The position numbers were made by a program, and so were the translations under genes. From assembly GCA_001871685.1 (NCBI GenBank), contig MNVK01000009.1, positions 1 to 6,454 on the forward strand: a stretch of 6,454 nucleotides of DNA, in the 5' to 3' direction. This DNA comes from Nitrospirae bacterium CG1_02_44_142. GTDB lineage: Bacteria > Nitrospirota > Thermodesulfovibrionia > Thermodesulfovibrionales > UBA1546. The notes under the pieces were generated by a model, which saw only the letters and a program-made list of their open reading frames with translations, ran no database searches and was not told where the DNA came from. Below, piece by piece: positions 1 through 6,068 of the stretch. Numbering within the stretch: the first letter of the stretch is position 1; the number at the start of each line of letters is the position of its first letter.

Positions 1-6
1 AGTTAG

Positions 7-1101
7 ATGGCAGAATTTATACAGCCGTTGTATGGCAAGGGGACTATGACACTTCCTGAATTTCTTTATTACATAGGCTATACCCTAAAAAAGGGATGTG
101 CCTACAAGCATCAGAAACATCTTCCGCATAAGGTCATCAGCATTGGGAATATTACTGCTGGAGGCACAGGGAAGACGCCTGCGGTAATTGCAATTGCAGA
201 GGAGGCGAAGAAGAGAGGTTTCTATCCAATAATTCTTACAAGGGGATATAAAGGGAAGGCAAAAGGCCCGTGTTTTGTGAAAGGCAGTAATCCGTTATCC
301 GTAATACGTAATGGGTTTAAAAATGAGGTAAACGCATCACGCATTACGCTTCACGCTTCACGGTTGTATGGTGATGAGCCTGTCTTGATGTCCGAGACAT
401 TAAGGGATGTCCCTATTGTGAAATGCGCCGACAGATACGCAGGCGGAATGTTTGCACTCCAAACCCTAACCCCTAATCCCCAATCCCAGTTCCTCTTCAT
501 CCTTGACGACGGCTTCCAGCACTGGCAGCTTTTCAGGGATAAGAATATTCTGTTAATAGACGCCGAGAATCCTTTTGACAACAGGCGGCTTTTGCCTGTC
601 GGCTTGCTAAGAGAGCCTCTCAAGGAAATAGAAAGGGCTGATATCATAGTTTTAACAAAAGCTCAAAACTGTCAGCCGTCAGTAGTCAGCGGGTTAAGGG
701 ACGAGATAAGGCTGTATAACAAAACCGCACCGGTATTTTTGTCAGGACACAAACCCGTTGGATTTATAAAATCAACAGGCGAAGAAATCCGCCTTGAATG
801 GGCAAGGGATAAAAATTTCTTTGCATTCTGCGGCATAGGCAGCCCTGAGTCGTTCAGAAAAACTGTCTTGTCAGCAGGATGCAGCCTAAAGGGCCTTAAA
901 AAATACAGCGACCATTACACTTATAAACAAGGGGACATTGAAGACATAATTAAAGAAGCAAAAGCTGGAAATGCAAATTGGGTTCTAACGACAGAAAAAG
1001 ACATGATGAGGCTTAGAGGCTTACGTCTGCCGGATAACATTGCCGCTCTTAAAATCAGGTTTGCAGTTGATGATGAGTTTTATGCTGAGATATTTAAATA
1101 G
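7..1101 (+). CDS. lpxK: Tetraacyldisaccharide 4'-kinase (lipid A 4'-kinase)
   Basis: LpxK phosphorylates the 4' position of the tetraacyldisaccharide-1-phosphate lipid A precursor with ATP, at the cytoplasmic face of the inner membrane. Seen in the 364-aa product: a P-loop at residues 47-58 (GNITAGGTGKTP, K56), LTRGYKGKAKG at 78-87, GDEP at 122-125 (the Asp aligned with the catalytic Asp of the family), the DDGFQH Walker-B-type motif at 167-172, LPVGLLREP at 196-204, DHYTY at 302-306 and TTEKD at 328-332. The family is usually about 310-350 aa. The excess falls in three low-complexity tracts (about residues 96-119, 153-161 and 222-229) coded by heptad repeats annotated separately. The ATG follows a TAG at 4-6 directly, which may end an upstream gene. 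An alternative ATG at 46 has AAGGGG at 37-42, but the first start keeps the PLYG segment that resembles LpxK N-termini. No terminator is visible after it. Identity is very secure; the start is less so. Confidence 0.95.
   Translation: MAEFIQPLYGKGTMTLPEFLYYIGYTLKKGCAYKHQKHLPHKVISIGNITAGGTGKTPAVIAIAEEAKKRGFYPIILTRGYKGKAKGPCFVKGSNPLSVIRNGFKNEVNASRITLHASRLYGDEPVLMSETLRDVPIVKCADRYAGGMFALQTLTPNPQSQFLFILDDGFQHWQLFRDKNILLIDAENPFDNRRLLPVGLLREPLKEIERADIIVLTKAQNCQPSVVSGLRDEIRLYNKTAPVFLSGHKPVGFIKSTGEEIRLEWARDKNFFAFCGIGSPESFRKTVLSAGCSLKGLKKYSDHYTYKQGDIEDIIKEAKAGNANWVLTTEKDMMRLRGLRLPDNIAALKIRFAVDDEFYAEIFK
293..363. repeat. Two-armed heptad element inside lpxK
   Basis: The left arm (293-313) is three degenerate heptads of the type CGTAATA / CGTAATG. 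The right arm (333-360) is four heptads of the complementary type CGCATTA / CGCTTCA. CGTAATG at 307-313 pairs perfectly with CATTACG at 342-348, leaving a loop of about 28 nt. The whole element is translated in frame as about residues 96-119 of LpxK, between the LTRGYKG and GDEP motifs, without a stop. Its word is closely related to the one in the nuoF-nuoG gap. Period, arms and pairing are direct observations; that it was inserted is an inference. Confidence 0.75.
463..489. repeat. Single-arm heptad tract (CCCTAA type) inside lpxK
   Basis: Four consecutive units of 6-7 nt of the type ACCCCTA / ATCCCCA are read in frame as residues 153-161 (TLTPNPQSQ), immediately before the strand leading into the DDGFQH motif. 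No convincing complementary arm is seen nearby. The short Pro/Gln/Thr-rich peptide is unlike its surroundings and occupies a position where LpxK proteins have a variable surface connection. Confidence 0.6.
671..691. repeat. Single-arm heptad tract (GTCAG type) inside lpxK
   Basis: Three consecutive heptads (GTCAGCC, GTCAGTA, GTCAGCG) are coded in frame as about residues 222-229, just after the conserved VLTKA segment. There is no matching complementary arm close by. It is short, so chance similarity cannot be excluded on its own. The call rests on the exact 7-nt period and on two other heptad tracts in the same gene. Confidence 0.45.
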
Positions 1102-1130
1102 CGCTGTAATGGTCAATTAAATTCGTTTGC

Positions 1131-1159
1131 TTGACAACGATAAATATCTGAACTATACT
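1131..1159 (+). promoter_or_regulatory. Sigma70-type promoter for the nuo operon
   Basis: A perfect -35 box TTGACA (1131-1136) is followed after exactly 17 nt by TATACT (1154-1159), which matches the -10 consensus at five of six positions. Transcription would begin near 1166, giving a leader of only about 22 nt before the nuoA ATG. The 86-bp gap is AT-rich and has no clear terminator for lpxK, so read-through from upstream is also possible. No operator could be recognised. Confidence 0.75.
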
Positions 1160-1187
1160 ATTAAGAATTTAATTTAAAAATAAATCT

Positions 1188-1559
1188 ATGCCCGGAACTT
1201 ATTTACCTTCAGATTATTTACCTGTTCTTATATTCTTGATGGCCGCAACGGCCTTTGGAATGGGCGCTTTATTAATCGGTGAACTCCTCAGGCTGAAAAG
1301 GCCGTATCCTGAAAAACTTATGCCTTATGAATCAGGCAACCTGCCTGTCGGAGAGCCGCGGCACAGATTTTCCGTTAAATTTTATATCACCGCCATGCTT
1401 TTTGTTGTCTTTGACGTTGAGGCTGTTTTCCTTTATCCGTGGGCTGTTGTATTTGACAGGCTTGGCCTATACGCCTTTATTGAGATGATTATTTTTATAG
1501 CAATACTGCTTATCGGCTATGTCTATGCATGGAGAAAGGAGGCATTTAAGTGGGACTGA
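1188..1559 (+). CDS. nuoA: NADH-quinone oxidoreductase subunit A
   Basis: NuoA (ND3 homologue) is a small membrane subunit of complex I at the junction between the peripheral arm and the membrane arm, near the quinone site. The 123-aa product has three predicted membrane helices, at about residues 11-31, 64-84 and 94-113. Between the first two lies the family loop with PYESG (46-50) and the basic segment RHRFSVKFY (58-66), followed by AMLFVVFDVEAVFLYPW (69-85) with its acidic residues D76 and E78. Length is normal. It is the first gene after the promoter. The AT-rich leader shows no Shine-Dalgarno sequence, so initiation may depend on an unstructured short leader. The gene is followed by a 113-bp gap with a heptad element. 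Confidence 0.96.
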   Translation: MPGTYLPSDYLPVLIFLMAATAFGMGALLIGELLRLKRPYPEKLMPYESGNLPVGEPRHRFSVKFYITAMLFVVFDVEAVFLYPWAVVFDRLGLYAFIEMIIFIAILLIGYVYAWRKEAFKWD

Positions 1560-1563
1560 AAAA

Positions 1564-1653
1564 TCGTTATGGCGTGAAGCGTTGAGCGTTGTAGCGTAAA
1601 ATAATGAAAATAATGAACGCAATAACGCTATAACTCTATAACGCAATAAACGC
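1564..1653. repeat. Two-armed heptad/octad element between nuoA and nuoB
   Basis: The left arm (1564-1600) repeats words such as GCGTGAA and GCGTTGA about five times. The right arm (1616-1653) repeats AACGCAAT / AACGCTAT about five times, mostly with an 8-nt period. Positions 1585-1597 can pair with 1625-1637 over 13 positions with one G-U and one mismatch, leaving a loop of about 27 nt. The element fills nearly the whole gap. There is no U-run after the stem, so it does not look like an intrinsic terminator. Confidence 0.75.
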
Positions 1654-1657
1654 AAAA

Positions 1658-1664
1658 AAAGGGG
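1658..1664 (+). promoter_or_regulatory. Ribosome binding site of nuoB
   Basis: AAAGGGG lies 8 nt before the ATG at 1673, outside the right arm of the preceding repeat element, and supports that start over the in-frame ATG at 1679. A second purine patch, AAGG at 1666-1669, is only 3 nt from the ATG. Confidence 0.55.
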
Positions 1665-1672
1665 TAAGGTAT

Positions 1673-2191
1673 ATGTTAATGGACACAGCGGTTAATCTTG
1701 TTGAGGTTGAAAAAGGCACAATGATACTGCCGCCTAATATCATTATCACCTCAATGGACAGGCTCATCAACTGGGGAAGGAGTTCCTCCTTATGGCCCAT
1801 GACCTTCGGGCTTGCCTGCTGCGCCATTGAAATGATGACTACGGGCTCGTCACACTATGACCTGGACAGGATGGGGATTATATTCAGAGGCTCTCCAAGA
1901 CAGGCTGATTTCATGATTGTCGCAGGCACTGTTACGAAAAAGATGTCAGGGATTGTAAGAAGGGTATATGACCAGATGCCGGAGCCGAGGTATGTGGTTG
2001 CGATGGGAAGCTGCGCATGTTCAGGAGGCATATTCAATACATACAGCACAGTGCAGGGATGCGATAGTTTCCTGCCGGTGGATGTTTATATCCCGGGTTG
2101 TCCTCCAAGGCCGGAGGCATTGCTTGAAGGGATAATAAAGCTTCAGAAAAAGATAAAAGGCGAGCATTTCAGATGGAGCAGGTGGAGATAA
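1673..2191 (+). CDS. nuoB: NADH-quinone oxidoreductase subunit B (N2 cluster)
   Basis: NuoB (PSST homologue) holds the terminal [4Fe-4S] cluster N2, which passes electrons to quinone at the interface with NuoD. The 172-aa product shows the tandem cysteines C49-C50 in GLACCAIEMM, C114 in MGSCACSGG and C143 in PGCPPRPEAL, the expected four N2 ligands. The conserved stretch SPRQADFMIVAGTVTKKM is at about 74-91. Length is normal, and the short N-terminus has no signal peptide, as expected for a cytoplasm-facing subunit. An ATG at 1679 is a possible alternative start that changes only two residues. The gene is flanked on both sides by inverted heptad elements instead of being closely coupled to its neighbours. 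Confidence 0.97.
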   Translation: MLMDTAVNLVEVEKGTMILPPNIIITSMDRLINWGRSSSLWPMTFGLACCAIEMMTTGSSHYDLDRMGIIFRGSPRQADFMIVAGTVTKKMSGIVRRVYDQMPEPRYVVAMGSCACSGGIFNTYSTVQGCDSFLPVDVYIPGCPPRPEALLEGIIKLQKKIKGEHFRWSRWR

Positions 2192-2193
2192 AT

Positions 2194-2262
2194 CAGTGTT
2201 CAGTGCCAGTGAACAGTGTCAGAAAAAATCTGAAAACTGACACTGACACTAATCACTGACAC
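2194..2262. repeat. Two-armed 6/7-nt repeat element between nuoB and nuoC
   Basis: The left arm (2194-2222) alternates 7- and 6-nt units starting CAGTG. The right arm (2230-2262) repeats CTGACA with occasional 7-nt units such as CTAATCA. CAGTGTCAG at 2214-2222 is the perfect reverse complement of CTGACACTG at 2237-2245, a 9-bp stem with a 14-nt loop. A smaller TGTTCA/TGAACA palindrome lies within the left arm (2197-2202 and 2210-2215). The word family is the same as in the nuoC-nuoD gap. Confidence 0.8.
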
Positions 2263-2270
2263 TATTTTTT

Positions 2271-2276
2271 AGGAGA
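2271..2276 (+). promoter_or_regulatory. Ribosome binding site of nuoC
   Basis: AGGAGA ends 4 nt before the ATG at 2281 and is the best Shine-Dalgarno match in the operon. It lies just beyond the repeat element and a run of six T at 2265-2270. Confidence 0.75.
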
Positions 2277-2280
2277 ATAT

Positions 2281-2814
2281 ATGGAACCCTTACAAATAGC
2301 AGATAAGATAAAGGAGAAATTCCCCGATGAAGTCCTTAATGTAAAGGAATTCAGGGGGCAGGCGTCTGTCATATTAAAAAAAGACAGAATCCTGGAAATA
2401 TGCAGGCATCTCCACGACGACCCTGACCTTTATTTTGACTATCTTGTTGATGTATGCGGTGTGGACTATGCAGGAAAGAAAGAAAAGAGGTTTGAGGTTG
2501 TCTATCACCTTTATTCAATAAAACACCGCCATTCAGTCAGGTTGAAAGCGGAAGTTTCCGAGAGCGCCCCTGAGATTGATTCTGTCACTGCTGTATGGGA
2601 CGGCGCAAACTGGCATGAAAGGGAATGTTATGACATGTTCGGAATTATTTTTAGCGGTCATCCGGACTTCAGGAGAATCCTTATGCCTGAGGACTGGGAA
2701 GGGCATCCCTTGAGAAAGGATTATCCTGTTAAGGGGACTGAGAAGGAATGGCCGGGGTTTAAAGCAGTTCTTAACAGGGCAAAAAGGTTTAAGGAGTTTG
2801 AGTGGCAGGAATAA
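2281..2814 (+). CDS. nuoC: NADH-quinone oxidoreductase subunit C
   Basis: NuoC (30-kDa subunit) is a cofactor-free scaffold of the peripheral arm that packs against NuoD and NuoB. The 177-aa product ends with the family signature spanning about residues 111-149: WHERECYDMFGI, GHPDFRRILMPEDW and GHPLRKDYP. The region before it (about 48-110) has the usual YFDYLVDVCGVDY start and a basic strand segment, HLYSIKHRHSVRLK. It is a stand-alone NuoC, not the NuoCD fusion found in Escherichia coli. Length is normal. The start is well supported by a strong Shine-Dalgarno sequence. It follows nuoB after 89 bp and precedes nuoD by 69 bp, both gaps occupied by related repeat elements. Confidence 0.96.
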   Translation: MEPLQIADKIKEKFPDEVLNVKEFRGQASVILKKDRILEICRHLHDDPDLYFDYLVDVCGVDYAGKKEKRFEVVYHLYSIKHRHSVRLKAEVSESAPEIDSVTAVWDGANWHERECYDMFGIIFSGHPDFRRILMPEDWEGHPLRKDYPVKGTEKEWPGFKAVLNRAKRFKEFEWQE

Positions 2815-2819
2815 CTAAA

Positions 2820-2874
2820 GTGAATAGTGACAGTGATTAGTGTCAGCTACTGACACTGACGACTGGCACTGACG
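2820..2874. repeat. Two-armed 6/7-nt repeat element between nuoC and nuoD
   Basis: The left arm alternates 7- and 6-nt units (GTGAATA, GTGACA, GTGATTA). The right arm repeats CTGACA, CTGACGA and CTGGCA. AGTGTCAG at 2839-2846 pairs perfectly with CTGACACT at 2850-2857 across a 3-nt loop, a compact hairpin. The element starts 6 nt after the nuoC stop and ends 9 nt before the nuoD ATG, so it fills the gap and leaves nuoD without a recognisable Shine-Dalgarno sequence. Confidence 0.82.
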
Positions 2875-2883
2875 CCAAAAATT

Positions 2884-4074
2884 ATGGAACAGATAGAAAA
2901 GACATTTGAGACAAGAGAATTAACCATCAACATTGGGCCGCAGCATCCCGCAACGCATGGGGTTCTCAGGCTTGTGCTTACCCTTGACGGCGAGACTGTT
3001 ATTAAGTGCACCCCTCATGTCGGTTATCTCCACAGGGGCATAGAAAAACTTGGAGAAAACAGGACATATTTTTCTGCGCTTCCTCTTACTGACAGGCTTG
3101 ATTACATATCATCCATGAACAACAATGTCGGTTATGTGAATGCTGTTGAAAAACTTTTTGGCATTGAAGTTCCTGAAAGGGCCAAGTTTATCAGAACCAT
3201 GGCGGCTGAGATGGGAAGGATTTCAAGCCACATTATATGGCTTGGAACACATGTCCTGGATATCGGCGCAACAACACCGTTTTTGTATGCCTTCAGGGAA
3301 AGAGAACGCATTCTTGATTTATTTGAAGCATTGTGCGGGGCCAGGCTCACGGTAAGCTATCCAAGGGTCGGCGGCGTACGGAACGACATTTCACAGGAAT
3401 TTCTTGATGAACTCTATGCGTTTGTTCTTGAGTTTCCTGACAGGATGGATGACTACGAAACACTTGTCACCGAAAACAGGATATGGAAGAAGAGGACGGT
3501 GGGCATAGGAGTTATTTCTGCTGAAGAGGCTGTCAACTGGGGGCTTACAGGCGGCATGCTGAGGGGCTCCGGCGTGAACTATGACGTAAGAAAACATACT
3601 CCTTACGATGCCTATGACAGGGTTGAATTTGATATCCCATTGGGAAAAAACGGAGATTGTTATGACAGGTATCTTGTCAGGATGGGTGAGCTGAGACAGG
3701 CAAACAGGATAATTAAACAGTGTATTGAAAAACTGCCGTTAGGACCCGTAATGGCGGATGCCCCCAAATTTACCCTGCCTCCTAAAGATATGGTATTAAA
3801 AGACATGGAACATCTCATACATCAATTTATTCTGATAACAAAAGGCCCGGTTGTTCCCGAAGGAGAGATATATTCTGCTACGGAGGTTCCCAAAGGGGAA
3901 CTCGGATTTTACCTTGTAAGCGACGGCTCCGGCAAGCCATACAGGATGAGAGTGAGAGCGCCCTCTTTTGTCCACGCATCAGTCCTGCCGAAATTATGCG
4001 AGGGCGGATTGGTTGCAGACGTTATTGCAAACATAGGGAGTATTGATATAGTCCTGGGAGAATGCGATAGATAA
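2884..4074 (+). CDS. nuoD: NADH-quinone oxidoreductase subunit D
   Basis: NuoD (49-kDa subunit) forms the quinone-binding cavity with NuoB. The 396-aa product has GPQHPATHG at 18-26, whose second His (H25) corresponds by spacing to the quinone-site His of Thermus Nqo4. DRLDY at 70-74 supplies the matching Tyr (Y74). HVGYLHRGIEKLGE at 45-58, ENRIWKKRTVGIG in the middle and YRMRVRAPSF near the C-terminus are also family signatures. The paired CxxC nickel ligands of the related NiFe hydrogenases are absent, so this is a complex I subunit and not a group 4 hydrogenase. Length is normal for a NuoD not fused to NuoC. The ATG has no visible Shine-Dalgarno sequence. The protein ends in GECDR where GEVDR is more usual. 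Confidence 0.97.
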   Translation: MEQIEKTFETRELTINIGPQHPATHGVLRLVLTLDGETVIKCTPHVGYLHRGIEKLGENRTYFSALPLTDRLDYISSMNNNVGYVNAVEKLFGIEVPERAKFIRTMAAEMGRISSHIIWLGTHVLDIGATTPFLYAFRERERILDLFEALCGARLTVSYPRVGGVRNDISQEFLDELYAFVLEFPDRMDDYETLVTENRIWKKRTVGIGVISAEEAVNWGLTGGMLRGSGVNYDVRKHTPYDAYDRVEFDIPLGKNGDCYDRYLVRMGELRQANRIIKQCIEKLPLGPVMADAPKFTLPPKDMVLKDMEHLIHQFILITKGPVVPEGEIYSATEVPKGELGFYLVSDGSGKPYRMRVRAPSFVHASVLPKLCEGGLVADVIANIGSIDIVLGECDR

Positions 4075-4078
4075 AACA

Positions 4079-4142
4079 GGTGTTGGGTCTTAGGTATTAG
4101 GTGTTAGCCTGATACCTGAAACCTAGAACCTAAAACCTATAA
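4079..4142. repeat. Two-armed heptad element between nuoD and nuoE
   Basis: This is the most regular element in the window. Four 7-nt units of the type GGTGTTA / GGTATTA (4079-4106) are followed by a single G and five units of the type CCTGAAA / CCTAAAA (4108-4142). GGTATTAGG at 4093-4101 pairs with CCTGATACC at 4108-4116 over 9 bp with one G-U, leaving a 6-nt loop. It begins 5 nt after the nuoD stop and ends 4 nt before the nuoE ATG, leaving no room for a separate Shine-Dalgarno sequence. Confidence 0.85.
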
Positions 4143-4146
4143 AACT

Positions 4147-4611
4147 ATGTTGAGCAAAACAGCGATAAAGGAATTAGAAGAGATAAGGCAGAAATACCCT
4201 AATGCGAGCGCTGCGCTTTTGCCTGCTCTGTATATTGCGCAGAGAGAATTCGGCTATCTCGGAGCTGATGCGTATGAAGCTGTTTCAGATGCTCTCGGTA
4301 TTCCAAAGGCGATTGCGAGAGGAGTGGGGACGTTTTATACAATGTATAAGCATAAGCCTATGGGACGGCACATTGTACAGCTATGCACAAATGTCTCATG
4401 CATGATACTCGGCGCAGAGAAGCTGGCAGATTTCCTTAAGAATAAATACGGGCTTGAGCCCGGAGGGACAACGCCGGACAAAAGGTTTTCGCTTGTTATT
4501 ATGGAATGCATAGGCGCATGCGGCACAGCGCCGGCAATGCTTGTGAATGACGATTTTTATGAGAACCTGACAGAAAAGTATATAGGGGAGATACTGGAGA
4601 GATACAAATAG
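4147..4611 (+). CDS. nuoE: NADH-quinone oxidoreductase subunit E (N1a cluster)
   Basis: NuoE (24-kDa subunit) has a thioredoxin-like fold carrying the [2Fe-2S] cluster N1a beside the FMN site of NuoF. The 154-aa product has an N-terminal helical part (about 1-70) with ALLPALYIAQREFGYL and ARGVGTFYTMY. After that come the four cluster ligands C80 and C85 (CTNVSC) and C121 and C125 (CIGAC). Length and spacing are normal. Its presence, with NuoF and NuoG, indicates NADH as electron donor. The start is directly preceded by the repeat element, with no ribosome binding site seen. It is separated from nuoF by a 191-bp gap, unusual because the two genes are commonly adjacent or overlapping. Confidence 0.96.
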   Translation: MLSKTAIKELEEIRQKYPNASAALLPALYIAQREFGYLGADAYEAVSDALGIPKAIARGVGTFYTMYKHKPMGRHIVQLCTNVSCMILGAEKLADFLKNKYGLEPGGTTPDKRFSLVIMECIGACGTAPAMLVNDDFYENLTEKYIGEILERYK

Positions 4612-4613
4612 TT

Positions 4614-4787
4614 ATGAATGTAAATGCAGGATATAACATTTTCGCTCATTCTCGCCCCGAGCTGCTCGGGACTCCGAGGGCTTTGCCTCACAACCCCCTT
4701 AATCCCCCTTTGTTAAGGGGGACTCAGGGAGTTGTCGGACTATCGGCAAAAGAATCCGCTCAAACGCCATATCCTGCATTATTTTGA
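4614..4787 (+). other. 57-codon open frame across the nuoE-nuoF element
   Basis: An ATG 2 nt after the nuoE stop opens a frame that runs through the complete terminal-repeat element to a TGA at 4785-4787 (57 aa, beginning MNVNAGYNIF). GGAG at 4596-4599 is 14 nt upstream, rather far. The peptide is Pro/Leu-rich with low-complexity segments such as HNPLNPPLLRG and has no domain I recognise. Its content is dictated by the repeat, so it is more likely an open element than a true gene. The absence of stops is nevertheless notable. Confidence 0.2.
4623..4780. repeat. 158-bp palindromic, MITE-like element with 12-bp terminal inverted repeats
   Basis: AATGCAGGATAT at 4623-4634 is the perfect reverse complement of ATATCCTGCATT at 4769-4780. 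Inside lie a CCCGAGC/GCTCGGG palindrome (about 4656-4670), a near-match between CTTTGCC (4681-4687) and GGCAAAAG (about 4749), and CCCCCTTAA (4694-4702) pairing perfectly with TTAAGGGGG (4713-4721). The order is nested, so the transcript could fold into a long branched hairpin. There is no transposase. Flanks show at most a TA dinucleotide on each side, not a convincing target duplication. It could be a non-autonomous mobile element or a structured intercistronic RNA. Confidence 0.7.
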
Positions 4788-4791
4788 AGGG
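4786..4791 (+). promoter_or_regulatory. Possible ribosome binding site of nuoF
   Basis: GAAGGG lies 11 nt before the ATG at 4803, a somewhat long spacing. It falls just outside the right terminal repeat of the nuoE-nuoF element. Confidence 0.4.
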
Positions 4792-4802
4792 CATATAAGA
4801 CA

Positions 4803-6068
4803 ATGGAAAAGATTTTATTAAAAAACATAGAGAACCCGAATTCAGCCGATATTAACGAGTATAAAAAAATTGGCGGATACAGGAGCATTCCGAAGGCGTT
4901 TGAGAACAAGCCGCAGGAAATAACAGAGATAGTTAAAAAAGCAGGACTGAGGGGAAGGGGCGGAGCAGGATTTCCTGTTGCGATGAAGTGGTCCTTTGCC
5001 TGCGCTGACGCGAAATTTCCGAAATATCTCCTTTGCAATGCAGATGAAGGAGAACCGGGAACATTTAAGGACAGGCTTATACTTGAGAAGAATCCCCATC
5101 TCCTGATAGAAGGCATGGTCATATCAGGCTATGCAATCGGAGCAGAGTACGGATACATATACCTGAGAGGCGAGTATCCGGGCGCATATCATATCCTGAA
5201 CAGGGCCATCGCTCAGGCATACGAAAACAATCTTCTCGGCGATAATATTTTAGGGAAAGGCATAAAGTTTCAGCTCGCTGTTCATCGCGGCGCAGGCGCA
5301 TATATATGCGGTGAGGAAACAGCTTTAATAGAGTCTCTGGAGGGAGACAAGGGGCAGCCGAGGATTAAGCCTCCCTTCCCTGTTAATGTAGGCGCATTTG
5401 CAAAACCAACTGTTATCAATAATGTTGAGACCCTTTCTAATATTCCCTATATTGTGGAGATTGGAGGCGGGGCTTATTCAAAGATAGGGAGTCCCGATTG
5501 CCCGGGGCCGAAACTCTATTGTGTGAGCGGTCATGTTGAAAAACCCGGTGTTTATGAACTGCCTATGGGGACCCTCCTGCGCGATATAATCTATAAGCAC
5601 TGCGGAGGAATTAAGGAAGGAAAGAACCTCAAGGCTGTGTGCCCGGGCGGGATTACGACCCCGGTGCTTCCTGCGGATAAGATAGACTGTCCTATGGATT
5701 TTGTAAATATGCCGAAACACGGAAGCATGCTCGGCTCAGGCGCCGTGATTGTGATGGACGAAACAGTGTGTCTCGTTAAAGTATGTCATAGGGCGCTGAA
5801 ATTCCTTGAGCATGAATCATGTGGAAAGTGCACGCCATGCCGTGAAGGGACAGGATGGCTGAGAAAGATTCTTGAAAGGATAGAAAACGGCGCAGGCGCG
5901 GAAGGAGACATAGAACTTCTGCTTTCTGTTTCAGGAAATATGCTGGGTAAGACCTTTTGCCCGCTGGGAGACGGAGCGGCGTCTGTTGTCCAGAACTTCA
6001 TAAAACATTTCAGAAATGAGTTTGAGGAACATATAAAAAGAGCGAAATGCGTGATGCGTGATGCGTAA
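4803..6068 (+). CDS. nuoF: NADH-quinone oxidoreductase subunit F (FMN, NADH binding, N3 cluster)
   Basis: NuoF (51-kDa subunit) oxidises NADH through FMN and passes electrons to the [4Fe-4S] cluster N3. The 421-aa product has the FMN/NADH-binding motif GLRGRGGAGFP at 48-58, CNADEGEPGTFKDR at 78-91, and GAGAYICGEETALIESLEG at 163-181. The N3 ligands are C340, C343 and C346 in ESCGKCTPCREGTGW and C386 in FCPLGDGA. A SLBB-type segment is likely around 240-320. There is no N-terminal extension or fusion to NuoE. The last residues (about 414-421, ending CVMRDA) and the TAA stop are coded by the left arm of a heptad repeat element, so the C-terminus has apparently been rewritten by it. Identity is very secure. 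Confidence 0.97.
   Translation: MEKILLKNIENPNSADINEYKKIGGYRSIPKAFENKPQEITEIVKKAGLRGRGGAGFPVAMKWSFACADAKFPKYLLCNADEGEPGTFKDRLILEKNPHLLIEGMVISGYAIGAEYGYIYLRGEYPGAYHILNRAIAQAYENNLLGDNILGKGIKFQLAVHRGAGAYICGEETALIESLEGDKGQPRIKPPFPVNVGAFAKPTVINNVETLSNIPYIVEIGGGAYSKIGSPDCPGPKLYCVSGHVEKPGVYELPMGTLLRDIIYKHCGGIKEGKNLKAVCPGGITTPVLPADKIDCPMDFVNMPKHGSMLGSGAVIVMDETVCLVKVCHRALKFLEHESCGKCTPCREGTGWLRKILERIENGAGAEGDIELLLSVSGNMLGKTFCPLGDGAASVVQNFIKHFRNEFEEHIKRAKCVMRDA

Noticed and set aside
1..6. End of an upstream coding gene (TAG at 4-6)
   Set aside because: Only six bases are available; an overlap or abutment with lpxK is plausible but cannot be supported.
463..489. Telomere-like CCCTAA repeat
   Set aside because: The units vary (CCCTA, CCCCTA, TCCCCA), there are only four copies, and the tract is inside a bacterial gene. 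It matches the local heptad pattern better.
351..647. Antisense open frame opposite lpxK
   Set aside because: It lies within a strongly conserved kinase coding region, its product has no recognisable motif, and it has no start signals of its own. It is a shadow frame.
2214..2270. Intrinsic terminator before nuoC (9-bp stem and a T6 run at 2265-2270)
   Set aside because: The stem ends at 2245, about 20 nt before the T-run, and a Shine-Dalgarno sequence and nuoC follow at once, so termination here would split the operon.
2884..4074. NuoD as a membrane-bound group 4 NiFe hydrogenase large subunit
   Set aside because: The paired CxxC motifs that bind NiFe are absent, and nuoE, nuoF and nuoG accompany it, as in complex I.
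4079..4142. CRISPR-like array in the nuoD-nuoE gap
   Set aside because: The units are 7 nt with no unique spacers and occur as complementary arms, unlike CRISPR repeat-spacer structure, and no cas genes are seen.
4760..5122. 120-codon antisense frame starting in nuoF and ending in the nuoE-nuoF element
   Set aside because: Most of it mirrors conserved NuoF codons and the predicted peptide looks non-protein-like. The final residues only reflect the terminal inverted repeat.
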